NCBI RefSeq assembly: GCF_003206065.1
Contig: NZ_PZJQ01000004.1
Coordinates: 1,382,656-1,446,655 of the forward strand
Direction: 5' to 3'
DNA: 64,000 nucleotides
Origin: Salinicola halimionae
Lineage (GTDB): Bacteria; Pseudomonadota; Gammaproteobacteria; Pseudomonadales; Halomonadaceae
The translations under genes were made by a program, and so were the position numbers. Below, one piece after another: positions 28,669 through 37,801 of the stretch. The notes under the pieces are model-generated. The model had not been told where the DNA came from and did not search any database. It saw nothing but the letters and a program-made list of their open reading frames with translations. How positions within the stretch are numbered: position 1 is the first letter of the stretch; every line of letters starts with the position of its first letter.

Positions 28669-29828
28669 TCACTCTCCTTGGATGAATCTGGTGCGGTATC
28701 GTCGAACGCCGACGGCACGGAAAGATCCCGTGGCGTCGGCGGCATGTCACCGCCTTCGTTTTCTACCTGCTTGAGCCGGAACGCCCAAGCCAGGACTTCG
28801 GCCACCGCGGTGTAGAGATCGCCTGGAATTTCCTGCTCCAGATCGACATGATGGTAGAGCGCGCGCGCCAACGGCGGTGCTTCCAAGCGCGGCACGCGGT
28901 TATCATCGCCAAGCTCCCGGATTCTGGCGGCGACCTGATCGGCCCCCTTGGCAATGACCGTCGGTGCCGCCATCGAGTCCTGCTGGTAACTCAGGGCCAC
29001 CGCGTAATGGGTCGGGTTAGTGACGATCACGTCAGCGGTCGGCACTTTACTCATCATTCGCCGTCTGGCCATCGCCTGCTGCTGAGAGCGAATACGCCCT
29101 TTCACGTGCGGATCGCCTTCCGACTCCTTGTGCTCCTGGCGGATGTCTTCGCGACTCATGCGAAGCTTCTTGTTGTGGCTCCAGATCTGATATGGCACGT
29201 CGATCAGAATGACGAAGATCATCGAGGTCACGATCAGCGCACATCCGATCGCCGCCAGGCGCATCGCCGTGGCCAGGGCTTGCTGAATCGGCATTTCCAT
29301 CAGGCCGAGCAGCGTACCGCGCTGCGCCCATAGATAGACCACGGCTACGCCCCCCACCAGTACCGATTTAGCGATGGCCTTACCCAGCTCCGCCAGCGCC
29401 TGGCTAGAGAACATCCGCTTCAAACCCTTGAACGGATTGAGCTTACTCAACTGGGGTTGAAGCGATTTAGCCGATAACAGCCAGCCACCCAGCATCGTCG
29501 GCCCCAAAATCGCGGCAACCGTAAACAGCAGGAACAACGGCAATAGCGCGAACAGGGTATTCTGCCCCAGCAGCCAGACATGGCTCAGCATGCGGGAGGT
29601 GTCGAACGCCAGCCCATGATCGAACAGGAACGCCTGCTCCATGACGACCGATAGCTCGTCATAGAGATTGTTGCCCATGAACCAAAGACCCATGACACCG
29701 CTGACTAGCAACAGGAAGGTCGCGAGCTCACGTGAGCGTGCCACCTGTCCCTCCTCACGCGCTTTTTCAATTCGCCTGGGCGTCGCCGGTTCGGTCTTTT
29801 CCTGATCACTATCGTTTTGCTCGGCCAA
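28665..29828 (-). CDS. flhB: Flagellar type III export switch protein FlhB
   Basis: A 387-residue export-gate protein that switches the apparatus from rod/hook to filament substrates. It has four membrane segments (about 30-215) and a cytoplasmic domain with the autocleavage motif N-P-T-H (ADVIVTNPTHYAVAL). The start is taken as TTG 29828 (AEQNDSDQEKTEPATPRR), which has TGGAG 7 nt upstream and matches the usual N-terminus; no ATG is available. A second gene resembling only its C-terminal domain (fhlB) is present at 43.3 kb. Confidence 0.95.
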   Translation of the reverse strand: MAEQNDSDQEKTEPATPRRIEKAREEGQVARSRELATFLLLVSGVMGLWFMGNNLYDELSVVMEQAFLFDHGLAFDTSRMLSHVWLLGQNTLFALLPLFLLFTVAAILGPTMLGGWLLSAKSLQPQLSKLNPFKGLKRMFSSQALAELGKAIAKSVLVGGVAVVYLWAQRGTLLGLMEMPIQQALATAMRLAAIGCALIVTSMIFVILIDVPYQIWSHNKKLRMSREDIRQEHKESEGDPHVKGRIRSQQQAMARRRMMSKVPTADVIVTNPTHYAVALSYQQDSMAAPTVIAKGADQVAARIRELGDDNRVPRLEAPPLARALYHHVDLEQEIPGDLYTAVAEVLAWAFRLKQVENEGGDMPPTPRDLSVPSAFDDTAPDSSKESE

Positions 29829-29927
29829 GCGCGCGCTCCACCACAATCATCGCCAACAGCGCCGCCTCTCTGGGCGACATTAAACCGTGGGCGCTATTCT
29901 GCTGGGATAGAGGTCTTGGCAAAGGGA

Positions 29928-29957
29928 GAAATAGCAGGAGGAAGACCCTGCTATTTC
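29928..29957 (-). terminator. Probable terminator after cheZ
   Basis: An 11-bp perfect stem (29928-29938 with 29947-29957) with an 8-nt loop lies between cheZ and flhB. On the minus strand it is followed by a pyrimidine-rich stretch (TCTCCCTTTG), not a pure T run, so it may be partial. Confidence 0.65.
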
Positions 29958-30003
29958 GGGGGGTAGGATGCGCACAAACGCGCGTGAGCCAGAGTCGTCG
30001 TTA

Positions 30004-30672
30004 TCAGAACCCTAGACTATCGAGCAGATCATCGACCTGATCCTGGTTGCTGACGACATCAGTGGCCTGCGGATTGATCTGCGGTCCATTGAGCAACGAG
30101 TTGGGCTGCGCGGACGCTAGATTCAGCTGTTCCCGACGTTCGGCACCCTCCGGCGCATTGTCGATCAATACCTGAACCAGCTGCTGCTCTATCTCGTGGA
30201 TCACTTCCATCATCTTCTTGATGACCTGACCGGTGAGATCCTGAAAATCCTGAGCCATCATGATCTCGAGCAGTTGCGCGTTGGTGGCGCTGGTCTGCTT
30301 GGGCACGTCCTGAAGATAGGCGCGAGTATCCTTGACCAGCGTCTTGGCCTCATCCAGCGCCTTGGGCTCGGCAAACCACGAATCCCAACGCTTGTCGAGG
30401 GAGATCGCATCGCGCTCGAGTGCATTCTGCAACGGCTGGGCGTGGTCGATGGCGTTCAGAGCGCGTTCTGCCGCCTGCTCAGTCATGGACGCGACGTAGC
30501 TGAGCCGGTCGCGGGCATCGGGAATCGCCTGCGCCGCCTTCTCCACTTCCTTATCGAGGCCCAGCTCGCGCATGTTCTCGCGCAGCATGCGTGTCAAATG
30601 GCCGATCCGTCGAATCAGGTCGTCGGGAGCCACACTTTCCGCCACGCTGGCCTGAGGGTTGGCAACACTCAT
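30004..30672 (-). CDS. cheZ: CheY-P phosphatase CheZ
   Basis: A 222-residue helical protein that speeds dephosphorylation of CheY-P. The catalytic region [20 protein letters not shown] has the Asp145/Gln149 pair matching E. coli D143/Q147. The C-terminal peptide [10 protein letters not shown] is the CheY-docking tail. It is downstream of cheY and presumably expressed from the sigma-28 promoter between cheB and cheY. Confidence 0.97.
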   Translation of the reverse strand: MSVANPQASVAESVAPDDLIRRIGHLTRMLRENMRELGLDKEVEKAAQAIPDARDRLSYVASMTEQAAERALNAIDHAQPLQNALERDAISLDKRWDSWFAEPKALDEAKTLVKDTRAYLQDVPKQTSATNAQLLEIMMAQDFQDLTGQVIKKMMEVIHEIEQQLVQVLIDNAPEGAERREQLNLASAQPNSLLNGPQINPQATDVVSNQDQVDDLLDSLGF

Positions 30673-30691
30673 GATCTACCCTCCTAAGGCG

Positions 30692-31081
30692 TTACTTGCC
30701 CAATTTTTCGAAAATTTTGTTGAGCTTTTCTTCGAGCGTGGCAGCGGTGAACGGTTTGACCACATACCCGTTGGCCCCTGCCTGGGCAGCCGCGATGATA
30801 TTCTCTTTCTTGGCCTCAGCCGTTACCATCAGCACCGGTAGCGAAGAGAGCTTGGGGTCCTGACGGATCTCCTTGAGCATCTCCAAACCATCGAGATTGG
30901 GCATGTTCCAGTCGGAGACCACGAACTCGAACCCACCGGCTCGCAGCTTGGTCAGCGCTTCCTGACCATCTTCGGCCTCTTCAACATTCTCGAACCCGAG
31001 CTCCTTGAGCAGGCTGCGGACGATCCGACGCATTGTCGGAAAATCATCCACCACCAAAATGCTCATGTTCTTGTCAGCCAT
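30692..31081 (-). CDS. cheY: Chemotaxis response regulator CheY
   Basis: A 129-residue single-domain receiver that, when phosphorylated by CheA, binds FliM and reverses the motor. All functional residues have E. coli numbering: D12/D13, phospho-site D57 ([11 protein letters not shown]), T87 and K109 (VVKPFT). AGAGGAAAC precedes the ATG. It has a consensus sigma-28 promoter 40-66 nt upstream of the ATG, separate from cheRB. Confidence 0.98.
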   Translation of the reverse strand: MADKNMSILVVDDFPTMRRIVRSLLKELGFENVEEAEDGQEALTKLRAGGFEFVVSDWNMPNLDGLEMLKEIRQDPKLSSLPVLMVTAEAKKENIIAAAQAGANGYVVKPFTAATLEEKLNKIFEKLGK

Positions 31082-31120
31082 CGTGTTTCCTCTTCGAATC
31101 GTTAGGCGGGCATGCCGTGA

Positions 31121-31147
31121 TTATCGGCAGCATGCCCGTTCACTTTA
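31121..31147 (-). promoter_or_regulatory. Sigma-28 promoter of cheYZ, inside an inverted repeat
   Basis: Read on the minus strand, TAAA (31147-31144), 15 nt, then GCCGATAA (31128-31121) is a full FliA consensus. The -10 element lies in the 14-nt loop of a perfect 8-bp inverted repeat, GGGCATGC (31108-31115) and GCATGCCC (31130-31137). Confidence 0.85.
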
Positions 31148-31157
31148 TACGTTCGGT

Positions 31158-32228
31158 CTAAACGCGCTGCGCGCGCCCTGCCACGTGCATCTGCTGCACC
31201 AGGTGTCCGGCGATATCGGGAAGCGCAATCACCTCGGTTGCCCCGCCGAGTGCGATCGCCTCCTTGGGCATGCCGAATACCACGCAGCTCGCTTCATCCT
31301 GGGCCACGGTATGCGCCCCAGCCTCGCGCATTTTCAATAGACCGGCGGCACCGTCACGGCCCATGCCTGTGAGAATGACACCCAGCGCATTGCGGCCCGC
31401 GCAAGTGGCTGCGGACTCAAACAACACATCGACCGAGGGTCGATGGCGGTTCACCGGCGGCCCCTCGTCGAGCGCGATCACGTAATTGGCTCCCGAGCGC
31501 GCAAGACGCATGTGCCAGTCGCCAGGCGCGATATACACATGCCCGGGCAACACCCGCTCTCCCGCTTCCGCTTCCTTGACGGTGACACGGCAGAGTCGGT
31601 CGAGTCGTTCCGCAAAAGAACGCGTGAAACCTCCCGGCATATGCTGTGTGATCAGGATCGCAGGGCTGTTCGCCGGTAACGGCTCGATGACATGGCGAAT
31701 CGCTTCGGTCCCCCCCGTCGATGCACCGATGATGATGATCTTTTCGCTGGACAGAATCGGCGCCTTGAGCGTTTGCTGCGGCACCGCCGGCGTCGCCGTT
31801 CGAGGCTGTTGACGCGGTTTTGGGCGAGACTGCGCGGCGGCGCGAATTTTGTCGGCGATCAAGCCGGCATATTCCAGCATGCCCTCGCGGATCCCGACTT
31901 CCGGCTTGGCCACAAAATCCACCGCTCCAAGCTCCAGCGCCCGCAGCGTGATTTCGGAACCGCGCCGAGTCAGGGAAGAAACCATTAGCACCGGCATCGG
32001 ACGCAGCCGCATCAACCGCTCAAGAAAATCCAATCCGTCCATTCGCGGCATCTCGACATCCAGCGTCAATACGTCGGGGTTATGCTGCTTGATCAGGTCA
32101 CGGGCCACCAGCGGATCCGGTGCCGTGGCCACCACGGTCATGTCGGGCTGGGCATCGATGATCTTGGTCATCAAGTCGCGAATGAGCGCCGAGTCATCGA
32201 CACAGAGCACTTTGATCGTCGGTTTCAC
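31158..32228 (-). CDS. cheB: Chemotaxis methylesterase/glutaminase CheB
   Basis: A 356-residue receptor methylesterase activated by CheA. The N-terminal receiver has phospho-site D57 ([10 protein letters not shown]), and the C-terminal esterase has the catalytic Ser in [10 protein letters not shown], His in [10 protein letters not shown] and Asp in [11 protein letters not shown]. The start is GTG at 32228 with AGGGAG 6 nt upstream. It lies 10 bp after cheR. It opposes CheR in adaptation. Confidence 0.97.
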   Translation of the reverse strand: MKPTIKVLCVDDSALIRDLMTKIIDAQPDMTVVATAPDPLVARDLIKQHNPDVLTLDVEMPRMDGLDFLERLMRLRPMPVLMVSSLTRRGSEITLRALELGAVDFVAKPEVGIREGMLEYAGLIADKIRAAAQSRPKPRQQPRTATPAVPQQTLKAPILSSEKIIIIGASTGGTEAIRHVIEPLPANSPAILITQHMPGGFTRSFAERLDRLCRVTVKEAEAGERVLPGHVYIAPGDWHMRLARSGANYVIALDEGPPVNRHRPSVDVLFESAATCAGRNALGVILTGMGRDGAAGLLKMREAGAHTVAQDEASCVVFGMPKEAIALGGATEVIALPDIAGHLVQQMHVAGRAQRV

Positions 32229-32238
32229 CGCTCGCTCC

Positions 32239-33135
32239 CTAGCGTGAGGCGTCCGGCATCGCCCGAGACGAGGGTGATGCCAATGTATAAACGGTCTGAC
32301 CTCTCAACCGAAAAGCCTGACTCAAGAAGGAAAAATTCTCCGAGTGCCCGGCAAACAGCAGGCCATCCGGCTTCATCTGGGAAGCAAAACGGCGCAATAT
32401 TTCCGTCTGCGTCTCTTTATCGAAATAGATCATGACATTGCGACAGAAAATGATGTCGAAGGGGCCATTGATCGACCACGCACCGGTGACCAGATTGAGC
32501 TGACGGAAATCGATCATCGCGGCCAGCTCTGGACGCACCCGCGCCTTCCCCGCGCGAGTGCCGCTGCCACGCTGGAAGAATTGCCGGCAGCGACCGTCGC
32601 CGAGCTTTTCCACCGACTCCAACGAATAGACACCCGCGCGAGCGGTATTCAATGCCTCGGTATCGATATCGGTCGCCAGGATTTTCACCTGCGATGCCGC
32701 GGGCCCCAATGCCTCCCTCACCGTCATCGCCAGGGAATAAGGCTCTTCTCCGGTTGAAGCCCCCGCACACCAGATCTTGATGCCGGTGCCCCGCCGGCGA
32801 ATTTCCTCTGCCAGCACCGGAAAATGGTGGGCCTCGCGAAAGAACGCCGTCAGGTTGGTGGTCAGCGCGTTGGTAAAAGCTTCCCACTCTTCGGACTCGG
32901 CACGCGCCTCCAATCGGTCCAGATAATCACCGAAGCGATTCATGCCATGCAGCCGCAAACGCTTGGCTAGCCGGCTATACACCATCTCGCGCTTGTTCTC
33001 CGCCATGACGATACCGGCACGGCGATAGATCAAATCCCGGACACGCTCGAAGTCCCGCGCGTTAAAATCGAGGTCCCGGGTAAAGCGCATGGCATTATCA
33101 TTGCTGCCATCACTAGGCCCCGGACCGGAGAACAT
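32239..33135 (-). CDS. cheR: Chemotaxis methyltransferase CheR
   Basis: A SAM-dependent receptor glutamate methyltransferase of about 298 residues. A helical N-domain ([16 protein letters not shown]) precedes the Rossmann-type domain with [17 protein letters not shown] (SAM site) and [15 protein letters not shown] 33135 is preferred, with CGAGG 5 nt before it. A TTG at 33153 overlaps the receptor stop codon (TTGA) and follows GGAGG, so a coupled start there is also possible, as is GTG 33165. It follows directly the Aer-like receptor, whose C-terminal pentapeptide should bind CheR. Confidence 0.95.
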   Translation of the reverse strand: MFSGPGPSDGSNDNAMRFTRDLDFNARDFERVRDLIYRRAGIVMAENKREMVYSRLAKRLRLHGMNRFGDYLDRLEARAESEEWEAFTNALTTNLTAFFREAHHFPVLAEEIRRRGTGIKIWCAGASTGEEPYSLAMTVREALGPAASQVKILATDIDTEALNTARAGVYSLESVEKLGDGRCRQFFQRGSGTRAGKARVRPELAAMIDFRQLNLVTGAWSINGPFDIIFCRNVMIYFDKETQTEILRRFASQMKPDGLLFAGHSENFSFLSQAFRLRGQTVYTLASPSSRAMPDASR

Positions 33136-33149
33136 GGCTGCCTCGGGTT

Positions 33150-35318
33150 TCAAAATGCCTCCCACTCCTCGTTGTCATCCGTCACCGCACGACGGCTGCT
33201 CGCGGGCAACGCAGCAGGCTTGTTCGTCGACTGATGCTGATGTGTGGCTACTGGTTCGCGCGGTGTCCTATTCTCGTCAAGGACTACCCGCTCTTCACCG
33301 CTACCCGCCAGGCGAAAAACGGCAATGGACGTCGCCAGATGAGTGACGCTGGCGCGCAATTCGGCCGCTGAAGACGCTGTGGTCTGCACGCGTTCGGCGT
33401 TCTGTTGTGTTACTTCGTCCATCTGCGCGACCGCTTGGCTGATCTGCTGAATGCCACTGGTCTGCTCTTCGGAGGCGGCGGAAATTTCGCTGATGATGTC
33501 GTTGACGCGAGTCACTGCGTTGACGACTTCCTCGATCGACCCTTCGGCTTGACGGACCAGGTCGGCACCGTGACCGACTTCCTGAGTCGAGCTGTCAATG
33601 AGGTTGCGAATTTCCTTCGCGGCATCGGCGCTGCGGCTGGCCAGATTGCGGACTTCACCGGCAACCACCGCAAACCCACGGCCCTGCTCGCCGGCTCTGG
33701 CCGCCTCGACGGAAGCATTCAACGCCAGGATATTGGTCTGGAACGCGATCGAATCGATGACTCCGACGATATCCGCGACCTTGCGCGAGCTGTCGGTAAT
33801 GCGCCCCATCGTACCCACGACCTGCCCCATCACTTCACCACTGCGACGTACCGTGTCAGTAGCGCCATCGGCCAACTGACTGGCTTGGCGGGCGTTGTCA
33901 GCGTTCTGCTTCACGGTCGCGGTCATCTGCTCCATGCTGCTGGCGGTCTCGGCGAGCGACGCGGCCTGCTGTTCGGTCCGCGAGGAGAGATCCTCATTGC
34001 CGCTGGCGATATCCCGCGTCGCAGGAGCCACTACCGCCACGTTCGAGTTGACGTCGCCGACGATCGTGCCCAGGCTCTGACGCATGCTGTTGAGTGCCCC
34101 GATCAGCCGCCCCACTTCGTCATTACCACGCTGCTTCAGCGTCGCGCCCAGATTGCCCGAGGCGATCTGCAGCGCGAAGTCCAAGGCTTCACGAACCGGC
34201 TTGAGCGTTGCGCGTATGGTCGTCAGGCCCACGATAATCAGCAGGATGGTGCCGGCTCCGAGCAGCGAGATCAGGAAGATCATCGTGATACGCTGGGATT
34301 CGGCAGCATTCGCCGCCATGGTGGCCCCACTCTCACGCTTTGCTTCGACCAGCGCATTCAGATCGCTACTGATCTTGTCGCTGTTGGCTTGCAGGACGTC
34401 GTTGTACGCCACGTAGGATTGATAGAAGTCCCCTCCATTGAGCGCCTCCATCACCCCCTTCAAACCTTCATCACGGTACTGCTGAAGATCAGTGGCAAAG
34501 GTATCAGCCGCCGCAGTTTGATTGACAGGGCGTCCTTGGTAAAAGGCATCCCAGGTACCATTCAGCTCGGCGATGAGTGCATCGACTTGCTCGTTGACCG
34601 GTGCCAGATCGGCCGCCATCGGGTTGCTGACCGGCTTGGCGACCAGATCTCGCCCCTTCGACATCAGTTGATCGATTTTCTGGAGTCGCGCCAGGTCTTC
34701 CAATCCATTGGTGGTCAGCTGCTGCAGACGCTGACCATCCGCATGCATCGCATACATCGATACGCCGCCGCTACCGGCCAGCACGACCAATGCCAGGACC
34801 ATCATCGAAATCAGGCGGCCTTTCAGCGAACGTAAGCTGAGACGCCGAATTGCCGGGAACAGTCCCCGTGGTTTCAGCTCGCCATGGTCGAGCTTGACTC
34901 CCCGCTTGCGGCCCGCCAACAGCCGTGGGTAGTGTTTTTCCGCCAACTGGCGTGGCTTGTCGGCAACCTTGACTCGCACCGAGGTGTAGCCGGCAACCTT
35001 GCCGTCTTCGACAATCGGGGTAACCGTCGATTGGACCCAATAATGCGATCCATCCTTGCGCCGGTTCTTGATCACCCCCGTCCAGTTCTCACCCTTCTCC
35101 AACGTCTTCCAGAGATCCGCGAAAGCCGCCGGCGGCATATCCGGATGACGTATGAGGTTGTGAGGGGCGCCAATCAGCTCTTCCCGGCTAAAACCACTAA
35201 CCTTGACGAAAGCCGGGTTGGCATAGGTAATCCTGCCTTTCAGATCGGTTCGCGAAATGAGGTAATCCGACTCACCTATCGCGAATTCCTGGTCAGTCAC
35301 AGGTTGATTGTTTCGCAT
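33150..35318 (-). CDS. Aer-like PAS-domain methyl-accepting chemotaxis protein with C-terminal CheR-tether
   Basis: A 722-residue transducer. The N-terminal PAS domain (about 10-115; [32 protein letters not shown]) is the Aer type, which binds FAD and senses redox. Unlike Aer, it has two membrane helices (about 155-175 and 350-372) flanking a helical segment of about 170 residues, then HAMP and a full MCP signalling domain ([37 protein letters not shown]). It ends in EWEAF, the xWxxF pentapeptide that tethers CheR/CheB. ATG 35318 is chosen over an upstream ATG because AGGGA lies 7 nt before it. It leads cheR-cheB. Confidence 0.93.
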   Translation of the reverse strand: MRNNQPVTDQEFAIGESDYLISRTDLKGRITYANPAFVKVSGFSREELIGAPHNLIRHPDMPPAAFADLWKTLEKGENWTGVIKNRRKDGSHYWVQSTVTPIVEDGKVAGYTSVRVKVADKPRQLAEKHYPRLLAGRKRGVKLDHGELKPRGLFPAIRRLSLRSLKGRLISMMVLALVVLAGSGGVSMYAMHADGQRLQQLTTNGLEDLARLQKIDQLMSKGRDLVAKPVSNPMAADLAPVNEQVDALIAELNGTWDAFYQGRPVNQTAAADTFATDLQQYRDEGLKGVMEALNGGDFYQSYVAYNDVLQANSDKISSDLNALVEAKRESGATMAANAAESQRITMIFLISLLGAGTILLIIVGLTTIRATLKPVREALDFALQIASGNLGATLKQRGNDEVGRLIGALNSMRQSLGTIVGDVNSNVAVVAPATRDIASGNEDLSSRTEQQAASLAETASSMEQMTATVKQNADNARQASQLADGATDTVRRSGEVMGQVVGTMGRITDSSRKVADIVGVIDSIAFQTNILALNASVEAARAGEQGRGFAVVAGEVRNLASRSADAAKEIRNLIDSSTQEVGHGADLVRQAEGSIEEVVNAVTRVNDIISEISAASEEQTSGIQQISQAVAQMDEVTQQNAERVQTTASSAAELRASVTHLATSIAVFRLAGSGEERVVLDENRTPREPVATHQHQSTNKPAALPASSRRAVTDDNEEWEAF

Positions 35319-35352
35319 CGCAGCATCCCTGGTGTTGTTATGCCCACTCACG

Positions 35353-35377
35353 ATCTGCCCCAAAGCGTGGGGCAGAT
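35353..35377 (-). other. Strong hairpin in the 5' leader of the Aer-like receptor
   Basis: ATCTGCCCC (35353-35361) and GGGGCAGAT (35369-35377) form a 9-bp stem with a 7-nt loop. It lies between the sigma-28 site and the start codon, 35 nt before the ATG, and has no following T run. It would be in the mRNA leader and could affect stability or translation, or slow read-through from the upstream receptor gene. Confidence 0.6.
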
Positions 35378-35398
35378 CTGACGTCATCATTGCGCTTG

Positions 35399-35425
35399 TT
35401 ATCGGCCGGCCAATCTCACTCTTGA
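35399..35425 (-). promoter_or_regulatory. Sigma-28 promoter of the Aer-like receptor-cheRB unit
   Basis: On the minus strand, TCAA (35425-35422), 15 nt, then GCCGATAA (35406-35399). The -10 is perfect and the -35 has one mismatch to TAAA. It sits in the 127-bp gap between the two receptor genes. Confidence 0.8.
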
Positions 35426-35445
35426 GCTTCGTAGAATGCGGCCGA

Positions 35446-37077
35446 TCACGCCGGCAGCTCCCGGCGCGGCCTTGTCGTCTCTCGGCCGGGGCTCCACTGG
35501 GTCAGGCTGGTATCACTGACTTCCGTATCGGCCACGCGATAATGCTCCAGCGTCGACTCGAGCTTCTGCGCCTGACTCACCAGCGACTGCGAAGCGTTTG
35601 CCGTCTGCTGTACCAGGGCGGCATTCTGACTGGTGACCTGATCGAGCTCCGTGATCGCCTGATTGACCTGCTCGATACCACTACGCTGTTCCCGCGAGGC
35701 ATTGGCGATCTCTTCCATCAGGCCGCTGACACTGGTCACCGAGGAAACGATCTCTTCCATGGCGCGGCCCGCCTGCTCGATCAGCGTGGCACCGCTGTTC
35801 ACCTGTTCGCCCGAACCGGTGATCAGCCGGCGAATGTCTCGGGACGCCTCTGCGCTACGACTGGCCAGGTTGCGAACCTCTTCAGCGACAACCGCGAACC
35901 CGCGGCCGGCCGAACCGGCGCGTGCCGCTTCTACAGAGGCGTTCAGTGCCAAGATGTTGGTCTGGAAGGCGATGTTGTCGATCATGTCGACGATTTCCGC
36001 CATCTGGCGCGAGCCATCCTGGATTTGTGCCATCGTGGTCTCGATGTCCCGCATCATCTCGCCACCCTGTTGCGCGCGTTGACGCGTCTGAGACGCGGCC
36101 CGAGTGGCCGTTTCAGCGTTATCGGCATTGTGGCGAACAGTCTGGGTCAACTGCTCCATGCTGGACGCCGTTTCGACGATGGCAGCGGACTGCTGGTCGG
36201 TGCGCACTGCCAGATCCTGATTACCGCTGGCAATCTGGCCGGCACCGACATTGACCCATTCGGCGCTGGCACGAACGTCGGCGAATGTCCGAGATAGTCG
36301 CTGGCGCATGCTTTCGATCGTGAACAGCAGACTGTCTGTGTCCTTCGCCTTGAGAACCAGCGCCTGGGAGAAATCGCCCTCAGCGATCTTCTGGATACTC
36401 TTGCGAGCATGTCCGGGGTCACCACCCAGCCGTCCAAGAACATTGCGGATGACCCAGGCGACGATCAGTGATAGCAAACCGCCGATCGCGGCGATAAGCG
36501 CCAGATAGACAGCGGCGCCGTCTGCCAATACAGCGTCGATGTCATCGACGTAGACGCCCGTGGCAATCTGCCAGTCCCACTGCGGCACGCGCATGACGTA
36601 GCTGAGCTTGTCGTAAGTCTCATCGCCATCGCTACGACGCGAGGCGTAGGGGACGAGACCACCATCGGGTTGCTGGGCGGCCGCGAACATTTCGCGATAG
36701 AGATAGACGCCGTCGGGATCCTGATAGTCCCGCATGCTATCGCCCACCGCACGTCGCGGATGTTCGACGATCTCGAGGTTGGAATCGAACACGAAGATAT
36801 AACCGTCGGCACCGAATCCCAGATGGGCAAGGGCGTTGCGCGCCTGCTGCTTGGCATCCGCTTCGGTCAATTCGCCGTTTTCCGACTGACTGACGTAGTT
36901 GTCGACCAACTGCTTGGCACTTCCGATGAAGTACTGGAGGCTCTGGACACGCTGCTCCACCAAATTCTCCCGCATGGAGTAGAGCGACCACCCCGCCACC
37001 ATGATCAAACCGACCCACATCAACCCCAACGTGGCCCATAACTTGCGACGCATCGTCCACTCTCGAAAATTCAGCAT
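35446..37077 (-). CDS. Methyl-accepting chemotaxis protein with single Cache domain
   Basis: A 543-residue receptor. A short cytoplasmic start and helix (about 12-30) lead to a periplasmic sCache_2 domain (about 35-185, with [21 protein letters not shown] and [20 protein letters not shown]). A second helix (about 190-212), HAMP, and the signalling domain with [28 protein letters not shown] hairpin tip (here [10 protein letters not shown]) follow. sCache_2 domains in relatives bind small organic acids, but the ligand is unknown. It has no C-terminal pentapeptide (ends RRELPA), unlike its neighbour. It has its own sigma-28 promoter, and the ATG has AGGTG 8 nt upstream. Confidence 0.93.
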   Translation of the reverse strand: MLNFREWTMRRKLWATLGLMWVGLIMVAGWSLYSMRENLVEQRVQSLQYFIGSAKQLVDNYVSQSENGELTEADAKQQARNALAHLGFGADGYIFVFDSNLEIVEHPRRAVGDSMRDYQDPDGVYLYREMFAAAQQPDGGLVPYASRRSDGDETYDKLSYVMRVPQWDWQIATGVYVDDIDAVLADGAAVYLALIAAIGGLLSLIVAWVIRNVLGRLGGDPGHARKSIQKIAEGDFSQALVLKAKDTDSLLFTIESMRQRLSRTFADVRASAEWVNVGAGQIASGNQDLAVRTDQQSAAIVETASSMEQLTQTVRHNADNAETATRAASQTRQRAQQGGEMMRDIETTMAQIQDGSRQMAEIVDMIDNIAFQTNILALNASVEAARAGSAGRGFAVVAEEVRNLASRSAEASRDIRRLITGSGEQVNSGATLIEQAGRAMEEIVSSVTSVSGLMEEIANASREQRSGIEQVNQAITELDQVTSQNAALVQQTANASQSLVSQAQKLESTLEHYRVADTEVSDTSLTQWSPGRETTRPRRELPA

Positions 37078-37156
37078 GGCATCTTCACCTGGATTCTTTG
37101 ATCGTCACCACGCCTGCCCCTATGGCGAAGCTGATGGTATTAGCGCGATAGAAGAG

Positions 37157-37183
37157 TTATCGGCTTAACGGGGATCAGCTTTA
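37157..37183 (-). promoter_or_regulatory. Sigma-28 promoter of the Cache-domain receptor
   Basis: On the minus strand, TAAA (37183-37180), 15 nt, GCCGATAA (37164-37157), a complete FliA consensus 80 nt upstream of the receptor start and just after the cheW terminator. Confidence 0.92.
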
Positions 37184-37230
37184 TCTTTATTAGACCAAAG
37201 TCTCGAAAGTAAATGACTCCATGTCAGGCA

Positions 37231-37259
37231 TAAAAAAACCGCAGCCCAGGGCTGCGGTT
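37231..37259 (-). terminator. Rho-independent terminator after cheW
   Basis: The stem AACCGCAGC/GCTGCGGTT (37237-37259, CC-A-GG loop region) is followed on the minus strand by seven T residues. It closes the motAB-cheAW unit. Confidence 0.93.
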
Positions 37260-37300
37260 GATGTCTTTTATTGTTGCTGATTCATTCAACGACGGATAGA

Positions 37301-37801
37301 TCAGGCGCTTTCGGCGGTTCGCTCGACGAGCTGCATCTCTTCGTGGGTCAGAAGCTTTTCAATATCGACCAGCACCAGCATGCGGTCCTCCAGGCTGCCG
37401 ATACCGCTCAGATAATCCGACGATAGCGTAACCCCGAACTCCGGCGCCGGCTTGATCTGATCCGGTGCCAGACTCATAACGTCCGAGACACCATCCACGA
37501 CGATACCCACGATGCGGTCATCGACATTGACCACGATCACCACCGTCTGACCGTCATATTCGACCTTGTCGAGATGGAACTTGAGCCTCAGGTCGATGAT
37601 GGGAACGATAACCCCGCGTAGATTGGTGACCCCCTTGATGAAATCCGGCACGTTGGCGATCCGGGTGACGTTCTCGTAACCGCGAATCTCCTGCACCTTG
37701 AGGATATCGACCGCATACTCCTCATCGCCCAAGGAGAAGACCAGATATTCGCGGCTCGCGGCGTCGTTAACGACAGCGTTCATGCTCGCTTGCGTACTCA
37801 T
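37301..37801 (-). CDS. cheW: Chemotaxis coupling protein CheW
   Basis: A 166-residue scaffold that links receptors to CheA in the array. The CheW-like fold is recognisable by [42 protein letters not shown] and [10 protein letters not shown]. Its ATG overlaps the cheA stop (ATGA), ensuring balanced synthesis. A terminator follows. Confidence 0.97.
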   Translation of the reverse strand: MSTQASMNAVVNDAASREYLVFSLGDEEYAVDILKVQEIRGYENVTRIANVPDFIKGVTNLRGVIVPIIDLRLKFHLDKVEYDGQTVVIVVNVDDRIVGIVVDGVSDVMSLAPDQIKPAPEFGVTLSSDYLSGIGSLEDRMLVLVDIEKLLTHEEMQLVERTAESA

